In this document: one piece after another, positions 24,695 to 33,460 of the stretch | Position numbering within the stretch: the stretch's first letter is position 1 | Layout: each line of letters begins with the position of its first letter | From: Planctomycetota bacterium | GTDB lineage: Bacteria; Planctomycetota; UBA8742; UBA2392 | Length of the DNA stretch: 64,000 nucleotides | Assembly: GCA_025993795.1 (NCBI GenBank) | Contig: JAMQHL010000019.1 | Span: 1-64,000, forward strand | Direction: 5' to 3' | Made by a program: the position numbers and the translations under genes | Notes under the pieces: model-generated | What the model was told of the DNA's origin: nothing | Seen by the model: only the letters and a program-made list of their open reading frames with translations | The model's database searches: none

Positions 24695-25150
24695 TAGAGA
24701 ACCAATTTCAATCTGTGTGACTCCGGGGTGAAATGAGGTTCGTCGCAACGAGGCGTTCAGACGACGGAGCTATGTACGTAGTTCCCTTCTCCTTCTGATT
24801 CACGCGACGAATCTGGTGGGGAAGAACCCAATTTGATTGTGAGTAAAAAAGACACACGGGCTAGACAGCACTGGCGATTGGTAACCACGATGAAATCAAG
24901 GTTTACAACAACCACCACTTGCTCGCGACGGTGGTACTGCGGATACGACGCTCTCAATTCGTATACAATATGCGCACATCGAACGGCGCTGTGCTGATCC
25001 GACTGCCCGCCAGCGCCGAGTTAGCGCGGTTGTGTTTTCCGTGAATTGATTGGCACGGCAAACGCATCTCTATCCATGTGCTTGGGCTTTCTCAAGGCTT
25101 TGGGGCCTCGTGGTTTACGTGGTTGCCAGTGCTGATAACGGAGTTGCACC

Positions 25151-27922
25151 ATGAAGCTGACCATTACTCACGAAGGCAAGACTTCCGAGCTCGAGCCACG
25201 ACCGGACCTTGGGGTTATCACCATAGGCCGAGCGGACGTCAACGACATCGCGCTGACGGGCGAAAAGGCGGCCTCGCGCCAACACGCATCGCTGGAGCGC
25301 ACCGTGGACGGCTGGAAGCTGGTGGACCAGATGTCGGCCAACGGCACCAGCCTGAACGGCGATAAAGTGAACTTCGCCTTTCTAAAGGAAGGTGACGTAA
25401 TCCAGGTCGGTCACAGCAGCATCAAGGTGACCGGCTTGGCGCCCTCTCCCGGGGCGAGCAAAGCGGCGCCTGCCCGCCCTGTGGCAGCAAGGCGGGCAGC
25501 ACCGGCTCAAACGGCCGGTGCATCCGAAGCGGAACGTCCGATGGCGTACATCCCGCCCAAGAAAAGCCCGGTGGGGGCGCTGGTGGCCGCGGCACTGGTG
25601 GTTATCGCGCTGGTAGCCGGCGGAGTCTTCGTTTTCTCGCAGATGGGCGGGTCAGCGCCTGAGCCTGACCGGGTGTCAGATGGCGACGCGACCAAGCGTC
25701 ACGCTGAACTCAGTGACCAGGAAAAGGCCGCGATCACACTCGCTCGCGAAATTGCCGATTCGGATGGCGACACGGTGTCGCGCATTCGCCGGCTGGAGAA
25801 ACTCGAAGGCGAAATGCAGGACAAGCGCGGCAGTGTAGCGCGCGGAGAGATCAACGAGTTGAAGAAGGGCCTGCTGCGCAAGCTGGATGCGGAAGTCGTG
25901 GCCAGGATTGAAGCCGAGATCCGCAACGCCGAGGTACATCTGGCTGACGGCAGTTACGCGCAGGCGCTGACGACGCTTACGGGCCTTGAAAGCTGGCTGG
26001 CCGGCGACACGTATCTGGCAAGCTTCGGCAAGGCCAACAAGTCGCGCATAGAAAAGGCAGTCAAGGGCGCGATGGAAAGCAACGAGCGCTTTATCGCCGC
26101 GAGCTTTCAGCAGGTGTGGCGCTATGCCGACGAGCTGCTATTCGACCAAGCCGTCGAGGTGATGGACGACATCCCGCGCCGCGCTTTCCTGGATCGCGAG
26201 ATGCGCGGCCTGTACGACCGTGAGCGCGAACGCCTGATGGCCCTGCGCGAATCCGGCAAGAGCGCCCCGGAGAACCCGGTGGTTGAGGAAAAGCCCAGCA
26301 TCCTGGGCAAGGTCAAGAAAGACGACGCGCGCCTGCCTGGCAAGAATCCCTTGCTGGCTGACGGCGCCCGCAGCGAGCAGAAGCTGGTCGCCGCGTTGCA
26401 CGCGCGGATGATCCAGGCCTGCATCGACAAGAAGCTGACCAACGACATGTTTGTGTGGCGCGGCGACAAGGCCCGCATTCGTGGCGCAAGCAAAGAGCGC
26501 CTGCAGCTTGACGTGTCAACGAAAGACAAGAGGACCGGCGAAGAACTGGCCTTTCGCACTTCAGCAAAGTGGGAGGACATCAAGCCTGCTGACATTCTGC
26601 AACTGTACGACCGCGTGCCGACCCTGACCCCCGAGGAAATGCTCGGCGCCACGATTTACGCGTTCGACAATGGCATGATGGACGACGGCTCGGTACGTGC
26701 CCTGAAGCTGTGGAAGTCCAAGAACGACTGGAAGGAAGGTATCGACATCCTGATCGCCACCAAGCGCAAGATTTCGATTCCGGATGGCGGCTTTGTAGAG
26801 CATGAGGGCCGCCTGGTCACCCCCGCGGAGAAGGAAGAATACCAGTTCCGGACGCGCCTCAAGGGAGTGCTGGATCGCTTTGAGAAGGGCATCAGCAGCA
26901 AAGACAAGAAGAAGCGCGAAGACGCCGAGGCAGCATTCAGCGAACTGGTTGAAATGGGCGAACGCGCAGTGCCCGGCGCCATCGCCATCCTGCAGGAAGT
27001 GCTGGAAAAGGAAATCACCAAGGCCAAGAACGCCGCCGGGCTTCTGGCAGCAGACAAGACGAAGATGGACGGCCTGCTCATGGAACTCGACAAGCGCCGT
27101 GCGTTTGCGCTTGAGCTGATTATGGACGCGGTGAAGTATCCGTATCCGTATGGCCCGAACCAGGCGGAAGTGCAGGCCGAGGTAGACGTGCGCGTGGCCG
27201 CCGTGCGCGAGATATGGAACGATTCCACGAGCTTTTTGGGCCAGGCCAACCCGGAGTACGAAGCAGTGATTGAGAAGGTGCGCGCGATTTCAGAGCGCAT
27301 GGACCAGCTTGATCCGGAAAACACGCACCACCGACAGACCAGCGAAGAAACGATCACGTACCTGAAGGACCAGGCCAACAGAAAGCTGACGATTCGCGAG
27401 TACGCGGGCAGCACCGGCAAGTACGAAGCGCTCATCAACTTCAACACCAAAGTCATGAAGGCCAACGAAGGCTTCCCGACCGGCGAGGGCCACACAGACG
27501 GCGACGGTCGCCTTCAGGTCCAGATCACGAACGAGTATCGCATCATGTTTGCGCGCCATGCCGTGAAGCTCAACGACAAGCTGTTCTGGGCGGCCTGGCA
27601 CCACAGCAAGTACTGTGTTGAGAGCAACGGCGGACAGATCGCCCACGTGATCCAGGGCGAGCCGCGCGGCGCGTCCCCCGGCGACCGCATGACCTACGAA
27701 GGCTACCCGGGCGGTGGCGGCGAGAACATCCACATGAACAGCGCCGGCCCGACCGCACAGAGCAGCCACGACTCGTGGTGCCACAGCAGCGGTCACCATC
27801 GCAACATCCTGCACCCGAACTGGCGTGCGCTCGGCAGCGGCAAGTTCCGGACAATCTGGACGCAGTGCTTCGGCGCGGTGGATGAAGGCGACGCAAACAG
27901 CGTAAGCAAGGGAGGCCAGTAG
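25151..27922 (+). CDS. FHA domain - transmembrane - CAP (SCP/TAPS) domain protein
   Basis: In this 923-residue protein, residues 1-98 form an FHA domain (ITIGRADVNDIALTG, AASRQHASLE, MSANGTSLNG), which binds phosphothreonine in known cases and should face the cytoplasm. A Pro/Ala linker leads to one transmembrane helix at about 140-165 (ALVAAALVVIALVAGGVFVF). A long helical, charged extracytoplasmic region follows. Residues about 760-915 match a CAP domain: NEYRIMFARHAVKLNDKLFWAAWHHSKYC in parts, GENIHMNSAG, and SWCHSSGHHRNILHPNW, with His/Glu/His positions of the CAP cavity. The layout suggests a transmembrane link from cytoplasmic phospho-signals to an external CAP module. CGGAG seven bases before the ATG supports the start. 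Confidence 0.8.
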   Translation: MKLTITHEGKTSELEPRPDLGVITIGRADVNDIALTGEKAASRQHASLERTVDGWKLVDQMSANGTSLNGDKVNFAFLKEGDVIQVGHSSIKVTGLAPSPGASKAAPARPVAARRAAPAQTAGASEAERPMAYIPPKKSPVGALVAAALVVIALVAGGVFVFSQMGGSAPEPDRVSDGDATKRHAELSDQEKAAITLAREIADSDGDTVSRIRRLEKLEGEMQDKRGSVARGEINELKKGLLRKLDAEVVARIEAEIRNAEVHLADGSYAQALTTLTGLESWLAGDTYLASFGKANKSRIEKAVKGAMESNERFIAASFQQVWRYADELLFDQAVEVMDDIPRRAFLDREMRGLYDRERERLMALRESGKSAPENPVVEEKPSILGKVKKDDARLPGKNPLLADGARSEQKLVAALHARMIQACIDKKLTNDMFVWRGDKARIRGASKERLQLDVSTKDKRTGEELAFRTSAKWEDIKPADILQLYDRVPTLTPEEMLGATIYAFDNGMMDDGSVRALKLWKSKNDWKEGIDILIATKRKISIPDGGFVEHEGRLVTPAEKEEYQFRTRLKGVLDRFEKGISSKDKKKREDAEAAFSELVEMGERAVPGAIAILQEVLEKEITKAKNAAGLLAADKTKMDGLLMELDKRRAFALELIMDAVKYPYPYGPNQAEVQAEVDVRVAAVREIWNDSTSFLGQANPEYEAVIEKVRAISERMDQLDPENTHHRQTSEETITYLKDQANRKLTIREYAGSTGKYEALINFNTKVMKANEGFPTGEGHTDGDGRLQVQITNEYRIMFARHAVKLNDKLFWAAWHHSKYCVESNGGQIAHVIQGEPRGASPGDRMTYEGYPGGGGENIHMNSAGPTAQSSHDSWCHSSGHHRNILHPNWRALGSGKFRTIWTQCFGAVDEGDANSVSKGGQ

Positions 27923-27941
27923 GGGCGCGACTTGTCGCGCC
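27920..27941. repeat. Palindrome at the stop codon of the FHA-CAP gene
   Basis: TAGGGGCGCGAC TT GTCGCGCC: the TAG is the stop codon, and GGCGCGAC/GTCGCGCC is a perfect hairpin. It belongs to the same class as the palindromes at 3.36 and 37.44 kb. Confidence 0.7.
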
Positions 27942-28005
27942 AGGCTGCAAGCCAACACAACAATAATTGGTCGTCAGGCGGTGGTGCCCAGCGCTGCTTG
28001 ACGAA

Positions 28006-28045
28006 GACGGGGTGGCCCTCCCGAGCCACCCCGTCACGTTTTTCC
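28006..28045 (+). terminator. Terminator with 11-base stem
   Basis: GACGGGGTGGC and GCCACCCCGTC flank an eight-base loop and are followed by ACGTTTTT. It lies between the convergent FHA-CAP and GAPDH genes. Confidence 0.85.
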
Positions 28046-28075
28046 GTACCGCGCCGCGTGCGCCTGCGGGACTGG

Positions 28076-29155
28076 CTAAACCTCTTCGAAGAAGTAGGGC
28101 TTGAGCGCCTGGATCTTCTTGTCGAAGGTGTTGGGGTCAATCTGCCACAGCGCCGCGGAGATGGACGAAAGCAGCGAGTTGCCGTCCTGGGGCGTGAAGC
28201 AGAAACCATAGATGTCGTGGCCGCCGCCGTTGACGGTCAGGCACTCGTGAGGGATCACGGTCTGATTCAGGATGCGCCCGAAGAAACCGTGGTCCCGGCC
28301 GAAGCTGAACACTGAGTTTGCGCTCTTCTTGTAAGTGATCGCCTGCCGGTCGTCTTCGCGGATCGCGCCGATCAGCTTCTCGACTGTCGTAGGTTCCTTG
28401 ACCCGGATGTGAAAGCGAATCATGTGCATATACTGCGTGGGCAACTTGAGCGCGCTGCTAAACAGGTTCGTGAACTCCCAACCCTTGGTCTTGTATAGAT
28501 GGTAGGCGTCGCGGGCGTGATGGGTGCCGAAGCCCTCGTCCTTGTGCCTGCCGACTTCGGGGCTTGCGACGAAGCTGTCGTCCTGGCTGACGTCATTTGC
28601 GCGACGCATGCATACGAAGTCAGCGCTGACCAGGTTTTCAGGCTTCGTATTGTGTTTTGTGGCGAACAGCTTGATCAGCGCCGCCAGGTTGTGCGTGTTG
28701 CAGCTGACCACGTGAATGAACTTGTCTTCGCCGGGCACCAGCGTCTCGTCGTTGATGCCACGCGCGTACATTTTGCCAAACCCGAACTCGCTGCCCTGCG
28801 CGATGTAGCCTTTGCCGCCGGCCTGCGCGGCCCGCAGGTAGTACTGCTCCTTATTGGCAAGGCCCGCGCCGCTTGGTGTGCAGTCGATGACGACGCTGGC
28901 GCGCATGATCGCTTCTTCGGTTTCGAACTCGGCTTTGCAGCCCAACTTCTCAAAGCCTGACATCTGGTCACGCCCGGTTGCCAGCCTGGCGCCACGCTTG
29001 AGAAGGTCCACGACCTTGGACCTGTCAGTTTTCAGTGGCGTGCGCTTGTTGAACGTGACTTCGTCAACGCCCAGTTCCTTGCGGAAATGCGTGAGCATGC
29101 CGATCAGCGGCTCGCCGATCGTGCCGGTTCCTACGACGTGAATGATGTTTGCCAC
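28076..29155 (-). CDS. Type II (archaeal-type) glyceraldehyde-3-phosphate dehydrogenase homologue
   Basis: The 359-residue protein starts with a Rossmann NAD(P) motif (VGTGTIGEPLIG). It keeps archaeal-type GAPDH landmarks: VVIDCTPSGAG, the catalytic cysteine in VVSCNTHNLAAL, the RRAND stretch, THHARD in place of the archaeal HHGPD, and KLPTQYMHM matching the LMH segment. The C-terminal ECLTVNGGGHDIYGFCF fits the family's neV-x-N-E-I-Y region loosely. The family interconverts glyceraldehyde-3-phosphate and 1,3-bisphosphoglycerate. Divergence is high, so a different aldehyde or phosphate substrate is possible. The GTG start with GGAG eight bases upstream is preferred; the frame extends ten codons further without features. 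It lies downstream of the FlgM-like gene but behind a terminator. Confidence 0.65.
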   Translation of the reverse strand: MANIIHVVGTGTIGEPLIGMLTHFRKELGVDEVTFNKRTPLKTDRSKVVDLLKRGARLATGRDQMSGFEKLGCKAEFETEEAIMRASVVIDCTPSGAGLANKEQYYLRAAQAGGKGYIAQGSEFGFGKMYARGINDETLVPGEDKFIHVVSCNTHNLAALIKLFATKHNTKPENLVSADFVCMRRANDVSQDDSFVASPEVGRHKDEGFGTHHARDAYHLYKTKGWEFTNLFSSALKLPTQYMHMIRFHIRVKEPTTVEKLIGAIREDDRQAITYKKSANSVFSFGRDHGFFGRILNQTVIPHECLTVNGGGHDIYGFCFTPQDGNSLLSSISAALWQIDPNTFDKKIQALKPYFFEEV

Positions 29156-29351
29156 GTGGGTTCTCCAGCGGTGAAAATGAAACACCGCAGCCGGCGGGCG
29201 CGTACTGATGCGTATGCCGGTCGCGGAATCATGTTTGACCGCGTGCAGGGTTCTCTACTAGCGCTGGGGCAACAGGCCACCGGGCCGCGCAGAGTATTCT
29301 TGCGGTTAACGTACCACCGCGGCGCGCTCTTCCAATGGCAAGTTGATGAAA

Positions 29352-29384
29352 AGTGGGAAAGCCCGCAGGCCTTGCCGCGGGCTG
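29352..29384 (-). terminator. Terminator after the FlgM-like gene
   Basis: On the minus strand AGCCCGC pairs with GCGGGCT across a ten-base loop and continues TTCCCACTTTTC, about 20 bases after the stop codon. Confidence 0.65.
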
Positions 29385-29402
29385 GTCCGATTGAGCCTAA
29401 TG

Positions 29403-29690
29403 CTACAGTTCTTCGCTGATCATCCGGTCGATTGCTGCGACAAAGTCGCGATCAACGTCATAGTTGGCATCGGCAATTTTCTCTCTGGCTGCATCAACCC
29501 TTTCCATGCGCACCGCTGGCATGTTCTTGGCAGCCGCAATGAAGCCGGCCTCAGCGCATGGCGGACTACTGTCGCTGCGGCGGGGGGCCGCGTAGACGTT
29601 TGATTCAGTGCGTTTGGCGCGCTGGCTGGGCCGTATGCGCTGCACGCGTTCCGTTCTGGACGAGTCGGGCGGTCGATATGCGTCAGTCAT
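29403..29690 (-). CDS. FlgM-like putative anti-sigma factor
   Basis: The first 50 residues of this 95-residue protein are polar and Ser/Arg-rich, likely disordered as in FlgM. The last 35 (VRMERVDAAREKIADANYDV, then DRDFVAAIDRMISEEL) resemble the FlgM C-terminal helices that bind sigma-28. There is no signal peptide. A FliA/WhiG-type sigma factor is encoded about 10 kb away in this window and would be the natural partner, which is inference. AGGAG lies 12 bases before the chosen ATG and only three before an upstream GTG, so the start is uncertain by three codons. The upstream neighbour on the same strand is a protein of unknown function. Confidence 0.55.
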   Translation of the reverse strand: MTDAYRPPDSSRTERVQRIRPSQRAKRTESNVYAAPRRSDSSPPCAEAGFIAAAKNMPAVRMERVDAAREKIADANYDVDRDFVAAIDRMISEEL

Positions 29691-29782
29691 GGTATGCACG
29701 GTCTCCTGTTCGACTATCGACAGTCGACCTGTGCGGCTTTAGCGGAAAATTCAATATTCTGGTCCGGGCTGCCGGGCAGCGG

Positions 29783-30643
29783 CTATGAGGCTTCGCGGCC
29801 GGCTTCATCCAGCACACTCGGCTCGTCTTCTTCGACGGGGCGAGACTGCGGCAGATCGTCCGGCTTGGGCACGAACTCGGTTTTGCGGTGCGTCTCGGCA
29901 TGGACAGAAGGCTTGTCAACCTTCTCTGTGGCCAGCCCGTGAGAAATGTCGTCTTTGCCGATCTTTGCGGTCTCAATCAGGCGCGGCGGTTTTTCAACGC
30001 GCTCGGTCGGGATATGCGCACCTGGTTTGGCGACTTTTTCGGTGGCAATACCGCGCAGTTCCATTTCTTCTGGCGTCATTCGGCGAGTGATTGCCATTTC
30101 AGCCGAAATGGCCTGCGCCATGGCGGCGTCGGCTTCGCCATCAACCGTTGCGTCGCCGTCCTTGCTGATGGGGCCGCTCGTGCCGCGGAAGATCTCTTCG
30201 GGCAAACCCGGGTTCTTGCCCACGTTTCTAATCAGGAACTGGCCGCCAACGTATGGCTTGGGCATCGCGTGATGCTTGGGCGCGAACGGGTTGGCTTCGT
30301 ACAGCAGCGCCAGTACGGCTGCAAGCTCGCCAAGGTCGATGTCATTGGGCAAGGCCGCGCTGTAAATAATGGGACTTTTGCGGATTTCGCGGCAGCGATT
30401 GATTGCAAAAACGCCCAAAGACATCTTCTGAAGTTTCTCAAGGAAGTCATGAATCGACTCGTCGCCCTTGTGCACGCCGAACATCACCAGCTCGCGCGCT
30501 GACGAACCCACGCCGTTGCCGACCTTCTTTAGCTTGGCGGCCATGACTGCAAACACAGCCGTCTTTGCGCCCAGTTCGGGCACATCCGACAGCGGCGTGC
30601 GTAGCAGCCACCAGCCTTTCCAGTCAAGCGTGAAGGACCTCAA
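29783..30643 (-). CDS. Protein of unknown function with TEKV/TERV repeats
   Basis: The 286-residue soluble protein has two parts. Residues 1-150 look folded, mixed helix and strand, with no motif I recognise (LVMFGVHKGDESIHDFLEKL, PNDIDLGELAAVLALLYEANPF). The C-terminal part is polar and repetitive, with three ATEKV/PTERV-type units followed by K-P or E-K-P; it is probably a disordered tail. The TTG start is preceded by GGAGG at six bases, a better case than the later ATGs. It is the first gene before the FlgM-like gene, 92 bases apart, so cotranscription is possible. The function is unknown. Confidence 0.6.
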   Translation of the reverse strand: MRSFTLDWKGWWLLRTPLSDVPELGAKTAVFAVMAAKLKKVGNGVGSSARELVMFGVHKGDESIHDFLEKLQKMSLGVFAINRCREIRKSPIIYSAALPNDIDLGELAAVLALLYEANPFAPKHHAMPKPYVGGQFLIRNVGKNPGLPEEIFRGTSGPISKDGDATVDGEADAAMAQAISAEMAITRRMTPEEMELRGIATEKVAKPGAHIPTERVEKPPRLIETAKIGKDDISHGLATEKVDKPSVHAETHRKTEFVPKPDDLPQSRPVEEDEPSVLDEAGREAS

Positions 30644-30945
30644 CGACCCCCTCCATGAAATGCAGATACTAACGCACCCCCAGCCAAGCTGCATCCTCAG
30701 ACTGGGCGAGTTCTACACTCTGGTGCCAGGCTTGCCTGGCACGTGCCTTTGGCGGCTGCGCGATCGGGTGGACTATCGGCAATCATTCAACCAACCAGCT
30801 TGGCGCATTTGGCCCAGAGGTAGCACAGTGTAGCAGAAACAAAACGGCGGCAAGCGGCGATTTCAGGTTGAGGCAGACCGAATTGTAACGGCCCCGGGAA
30901 CACTCTCCCGGGGCCGCGTGCCCATCGCTGCCTGGTTGTCGGGTC
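30644..30945. other. Intergenic region with two hairpins
   Basis: Besides the macroglobulin-block hairpin next to the VIT/vWA stop, it contains the perfect inverted repeat GTGCCAGG-CTTG-CCTGGCAC at 30723-30742. No gene is seen. Confidence 0.55.
30891..30917 (-). terminator. GC-rich hairpin after the VIT/vWA gene
   Basis: GGCCCCGGGA and TCCCGGGGCC-type arms flank a short loop about 30 bases after the stop codon on the minus strand. There is no T tract, so its terminator function is uncertain. Confidence 0.5.
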
Positions 30946-33336
30946 TTAGCCGCCCTTCTTTTCGTTGTTCTTTTCTGCGTCTTTGTCTTCGGCTTGGGCG
31001 CTCTTGTCGACGACCCGGATCGTCTTCTTGCCTACGCGCAGGACAACTTCGTTGCCCAGCGCCAGGATCTTGGAAACGCTGTCGTTGCCGCGTGCGAGCG
31101 CAAACCAGTCTTCGCTCATGTACTCAACAGTCTCGGCGCCGAACAGCTCGCCGTTGGTCAGGTCGCTTTCAAGCCAGATGCCGTCTGACCACACGAAGCT
31201 GCGGGTGCCAATGGTCTTTACGATGTTGCTGGACTCATTGGCGGCCTGCTCGTCATCCATGCCCTTCTTCTTGAGCTCTTCCTTGCGTTTGTCCGCACGT
31301 GACGAATAGCCGCTTGCGCGGGCGCGCTTGGCCGCTGCATTTGACTCTTCGCCTTCGGCTGCCCTGCTGTCTTCGGCGTTGTCGCTGTCGCGGCGCTCGG
31401 CGTTGGATTTGCTGCGTTCAACGGCATCCTTGCCCGTCTGGTCTTGGGGAGGCGCCGGGGCGCGGGCGCCTGAGCCTGCACCTCCGCCGCTGTCATCGCC
31501 GCCGACAGCACGGTTGCCGCGCGGACGACCCTCGGGCAACGGCTGCCCGGCGCGTGGCGGCGGCGTGTCTTCGACCACGAGAAAGCTGGTGTAGGGCGTT
31601 ACAATGCCGAACCTGGTACCCAGGCGCACGATTTCTTCAACGACCTCTTTGTTCTGCCCCTTCAGGTTGATCTGGTCCATCAGGTAACCGACACGGCGCA
31701 CTGCCCACATGCGGGGCAGGTAGGCCTTTGTGCTGTCGCTCTCCTTGAACTCGATTGTGTATTCGTATGCGCGCTTGGTGCCGTTGACCGTGCCTTCCAG
31801 GACCAGCTGATGCCTGCCCGGTTTGTCGAACCGCCCCAGCACCGAAAGCTGCGTGCCGGCAAACACGTCGCCGGGCACCTGCGGGTGCAGGTCGTGAATC
31901 TCGGCGCCGTCGATGCGCATCTTGACGTCGCTGAGAACCGGGCTGGCAATCTTGTTCGCGAAGTTGCTTACCTTCACTTCCATGTCTTCCTTGGGCTTGA
32001 CGTACTCGCGCTGGCCCTTGTTCTCTTCGGCCAGGGTATCCAGCAGCCATGTGTTCACGTCGTACCCGACGCCGAACGGAAATATGCGCACATGGCTGGA
32101 GCGATTCTCTTTGGCGAGCTTGGCCAAGCCGCGTACGTCTGTGATTTCGCCCATGGTGGGCAACCCGTCGCTCATCAAAAGGATGTAGCAGGGGCGGGTA
32201 CTCTCTTTGCCGGCAAGTTCATAGGCCATGCGCAGCGCGCTCTCGAAGTTCGTGCCGCCGGTGGCGTCGATCTTGTCCACTTTGGCCAGTGCTGCTTCGC
32301 GGGCTTCTTTGCTCGCGTCTGTCAGCGCATCGTGCAGTTTGCGCGCCTCGGTGCTGAAGGTGACAATTGCGAAGCGGTCTTTGTCGTTCAGCTTGCTGAT
32401 GCAGAACTTCAGGGCCTTGCGGGCCTGGTCGATCTTGCCGTCGTCCATCATGCTGCCGCTGGTATCCAGCACGACAATCACGTCCTTGGGCAGGATGTCT
32501 GACTCTTCCAGTTTGATCTTGGGTGTCAGCAGCGCCAGAAAGTAACCGGCCTCTGTACCTTCACGATAGCCAAGCACGTTGGCCGCCATCGCGCCTTCCG
32601 CGAAGCCGTAGAACAGCTCGAAGTCGGTCGCGGCTTGGGCGTTTTTCAGTTCAAAACCGATGACCGCGTCCTTGTCGCCCTTGCGGATGATCTCGACGCT
32701 GTGGGTGGGGGAGTAAATGGTGCGCAGCGCTTGCTCAGACTTCAGGTTGACCTTGACGCTGGTGGTCTTGGGCGCGTTTGGCGAGAAGCTCTGCGTGCGC
32801 AGCGGGTAGATGAAGCGGACAAGGCCGCTGTCGTAGGGCAGCAGCTCGGTGTAAGTGAACGTGATGGTCAGTTCCTGGCAGGGCAGAATCGGGAACACGC
32901 GGGCCTTGAACAAACCGCGCCCGGCATACTCAAGCAAGCCGGGGTCGATCATGCGGCGCACGGTGTCTTCGTAGATCTGGCGTGCCTTGTCGGCAGGCAG
33001 CAGCTCGCCTTTGACCATGGTGCCGTTCATGGTCATCTGGAATTCGTTGATGGCGGCTTCAATGGGCAGCGGAAACAGGTATTCGCCTTCAAGCTGCCAG
33101 TTGTTCGGATTGTAAAAGACCTGGGTAATCTTGGTAGTCGCGCCCTGGCTGTCGATGGTGGTCTCCACCTGATGCGAGCGCACGTCAATCGGCATCGTGC
33201 GGGGGACGGGGCGGTGCCGGGGTCGTTCCATGTCGGGATCAATGCGGCGATCGACAACGATGCCCTGCGCGGACAGTGCGGAAGCGCCAAAGAATGCCAG
33301 TAACCCCAATAGCCAGAAGGATTTATGTGTGTTCAT
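30946..33336 (-). CDS. VIT domain and von Willebrand factor A domain protein (secreted)
   Basis: The 796-residue product has a signal peptide (MNTHKSFWLLGLLAFFGASALSA). A VIT domain follows at about 45-175, with the typical YLFPLPIEAAINEFQM and AKARQIYED-like motif, here DKARQIYEDTVRR. A vWA domain spans about 285-460 with an intact MIDAS (DTSGS, Asp291) and the later T and D in FSTEA and LLMSDGLP. Residues about 590-690 are low-complexity and charged. The last 90 residues form a separate C-terminal piece (RSFVWSDGIWLE). The layout recalls inter-alpha-trypsin-inhibitor heavy-chain-like bacterial proteins, which pair conceptually with the macroglobulin in this region. GGAG seven bases before the ATG sets the start. 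The leader resembles that of the macroglobulin gene. Confidence 0.9.
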   Translation of the reverse strand: MNTHKSFWLLGLLAFFGASALSAQGIVVDRRIDPDMERPRHRPVPRTMPIDVRSHQVETTIDSQGATTKITQVFYNPNNWQLEGEYLFPLPIEAAINEFQMTMNGTMVKGELLPADKARQIYEDTVRRMIDPGLLEYAGRGLFKARVFPILPCQELTITFTYTELLPYDSGLVRFIYPLRTQSFSPNAPKTTSVKVNLKSEQALRTIYSPTHSVEIIRKGDKDAVIGFELKNAQAATDFELFYGFAEGAMAANVLGYREGTEAGYFLALLTPKIKLEESDILPKDVIVVLDTSGSMMDDGKIDQARKALKFCISKLNDKDRFAIVTFSTEARKLHDALTDASKEAREAALAKVDKIDATGGTNFESALRMAYELAGKESTRPCYILLMSDGLPTMGEITDVRGLAKLAKENRSSHVRIFPFGVGYDVNTWLLDTLAEENKGQREYVKPKEDMEVKVSNFANKIASPVLSDVKMRIDGAEIHDLHPQVPGDVFAGTQLSVLGRFDKPGRHQLVLEGTVNGTKRAYEYTIEFKESDSTKAYLPRMWAVRRVGYLMDQINLKGQNKEVVEEIVRLGTRFGIVTPYTSFLVVEDTPPPRAGQPLPEGRPRGNRAVGGDDSGGGAGSGARAPAPPQDQTGKDAVERSKSNAERRDSDNAEDSRAAEGEESNAAAKRARASGYSSRADKRKEELKKKGMDDEQAANESSNIVKTIGTRSFVWSDGIWLESDLTNGELFGAETVEYMSEDWFALARGNDSVSKILALGNEVVLRVGKKTIRVVDKSAQAEDKDAEKNNEKKGG

Positions 33337-33460
33337 GGCTGATCTCCGAGTTTGGCGTACCACGCGTAGAACGCGAATGGGCCAGCCCGGGTTCCGGAAA
33401 TACAAGAAACCCGAACTTCCGTTCAGGGTTTGAGTTGTGTTCAAGTGCGGCGGGACCTAA

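Larger units (their letters stand above)
24535..25150. other. Long intergenic region with terminator and dispersed repeats
   Basis: About 615 bases hold the terminator of the preceding gene, the CACAGAGG/CACAGATG repeat block and an AT-richer stretch (about 24.83-24.98 kb) containing TATACAAT that could include a promoter without a clear -35 partner. No credible gene is seen on either strand. Confidence 0.55.

Noticed and set aside
24600..25150. Small reading frames in the long spacer after 24.5 kb
   Set aside because: They lack Shine-Dalgarno sites and codon bias, overlap repeats and have low-complexity products.
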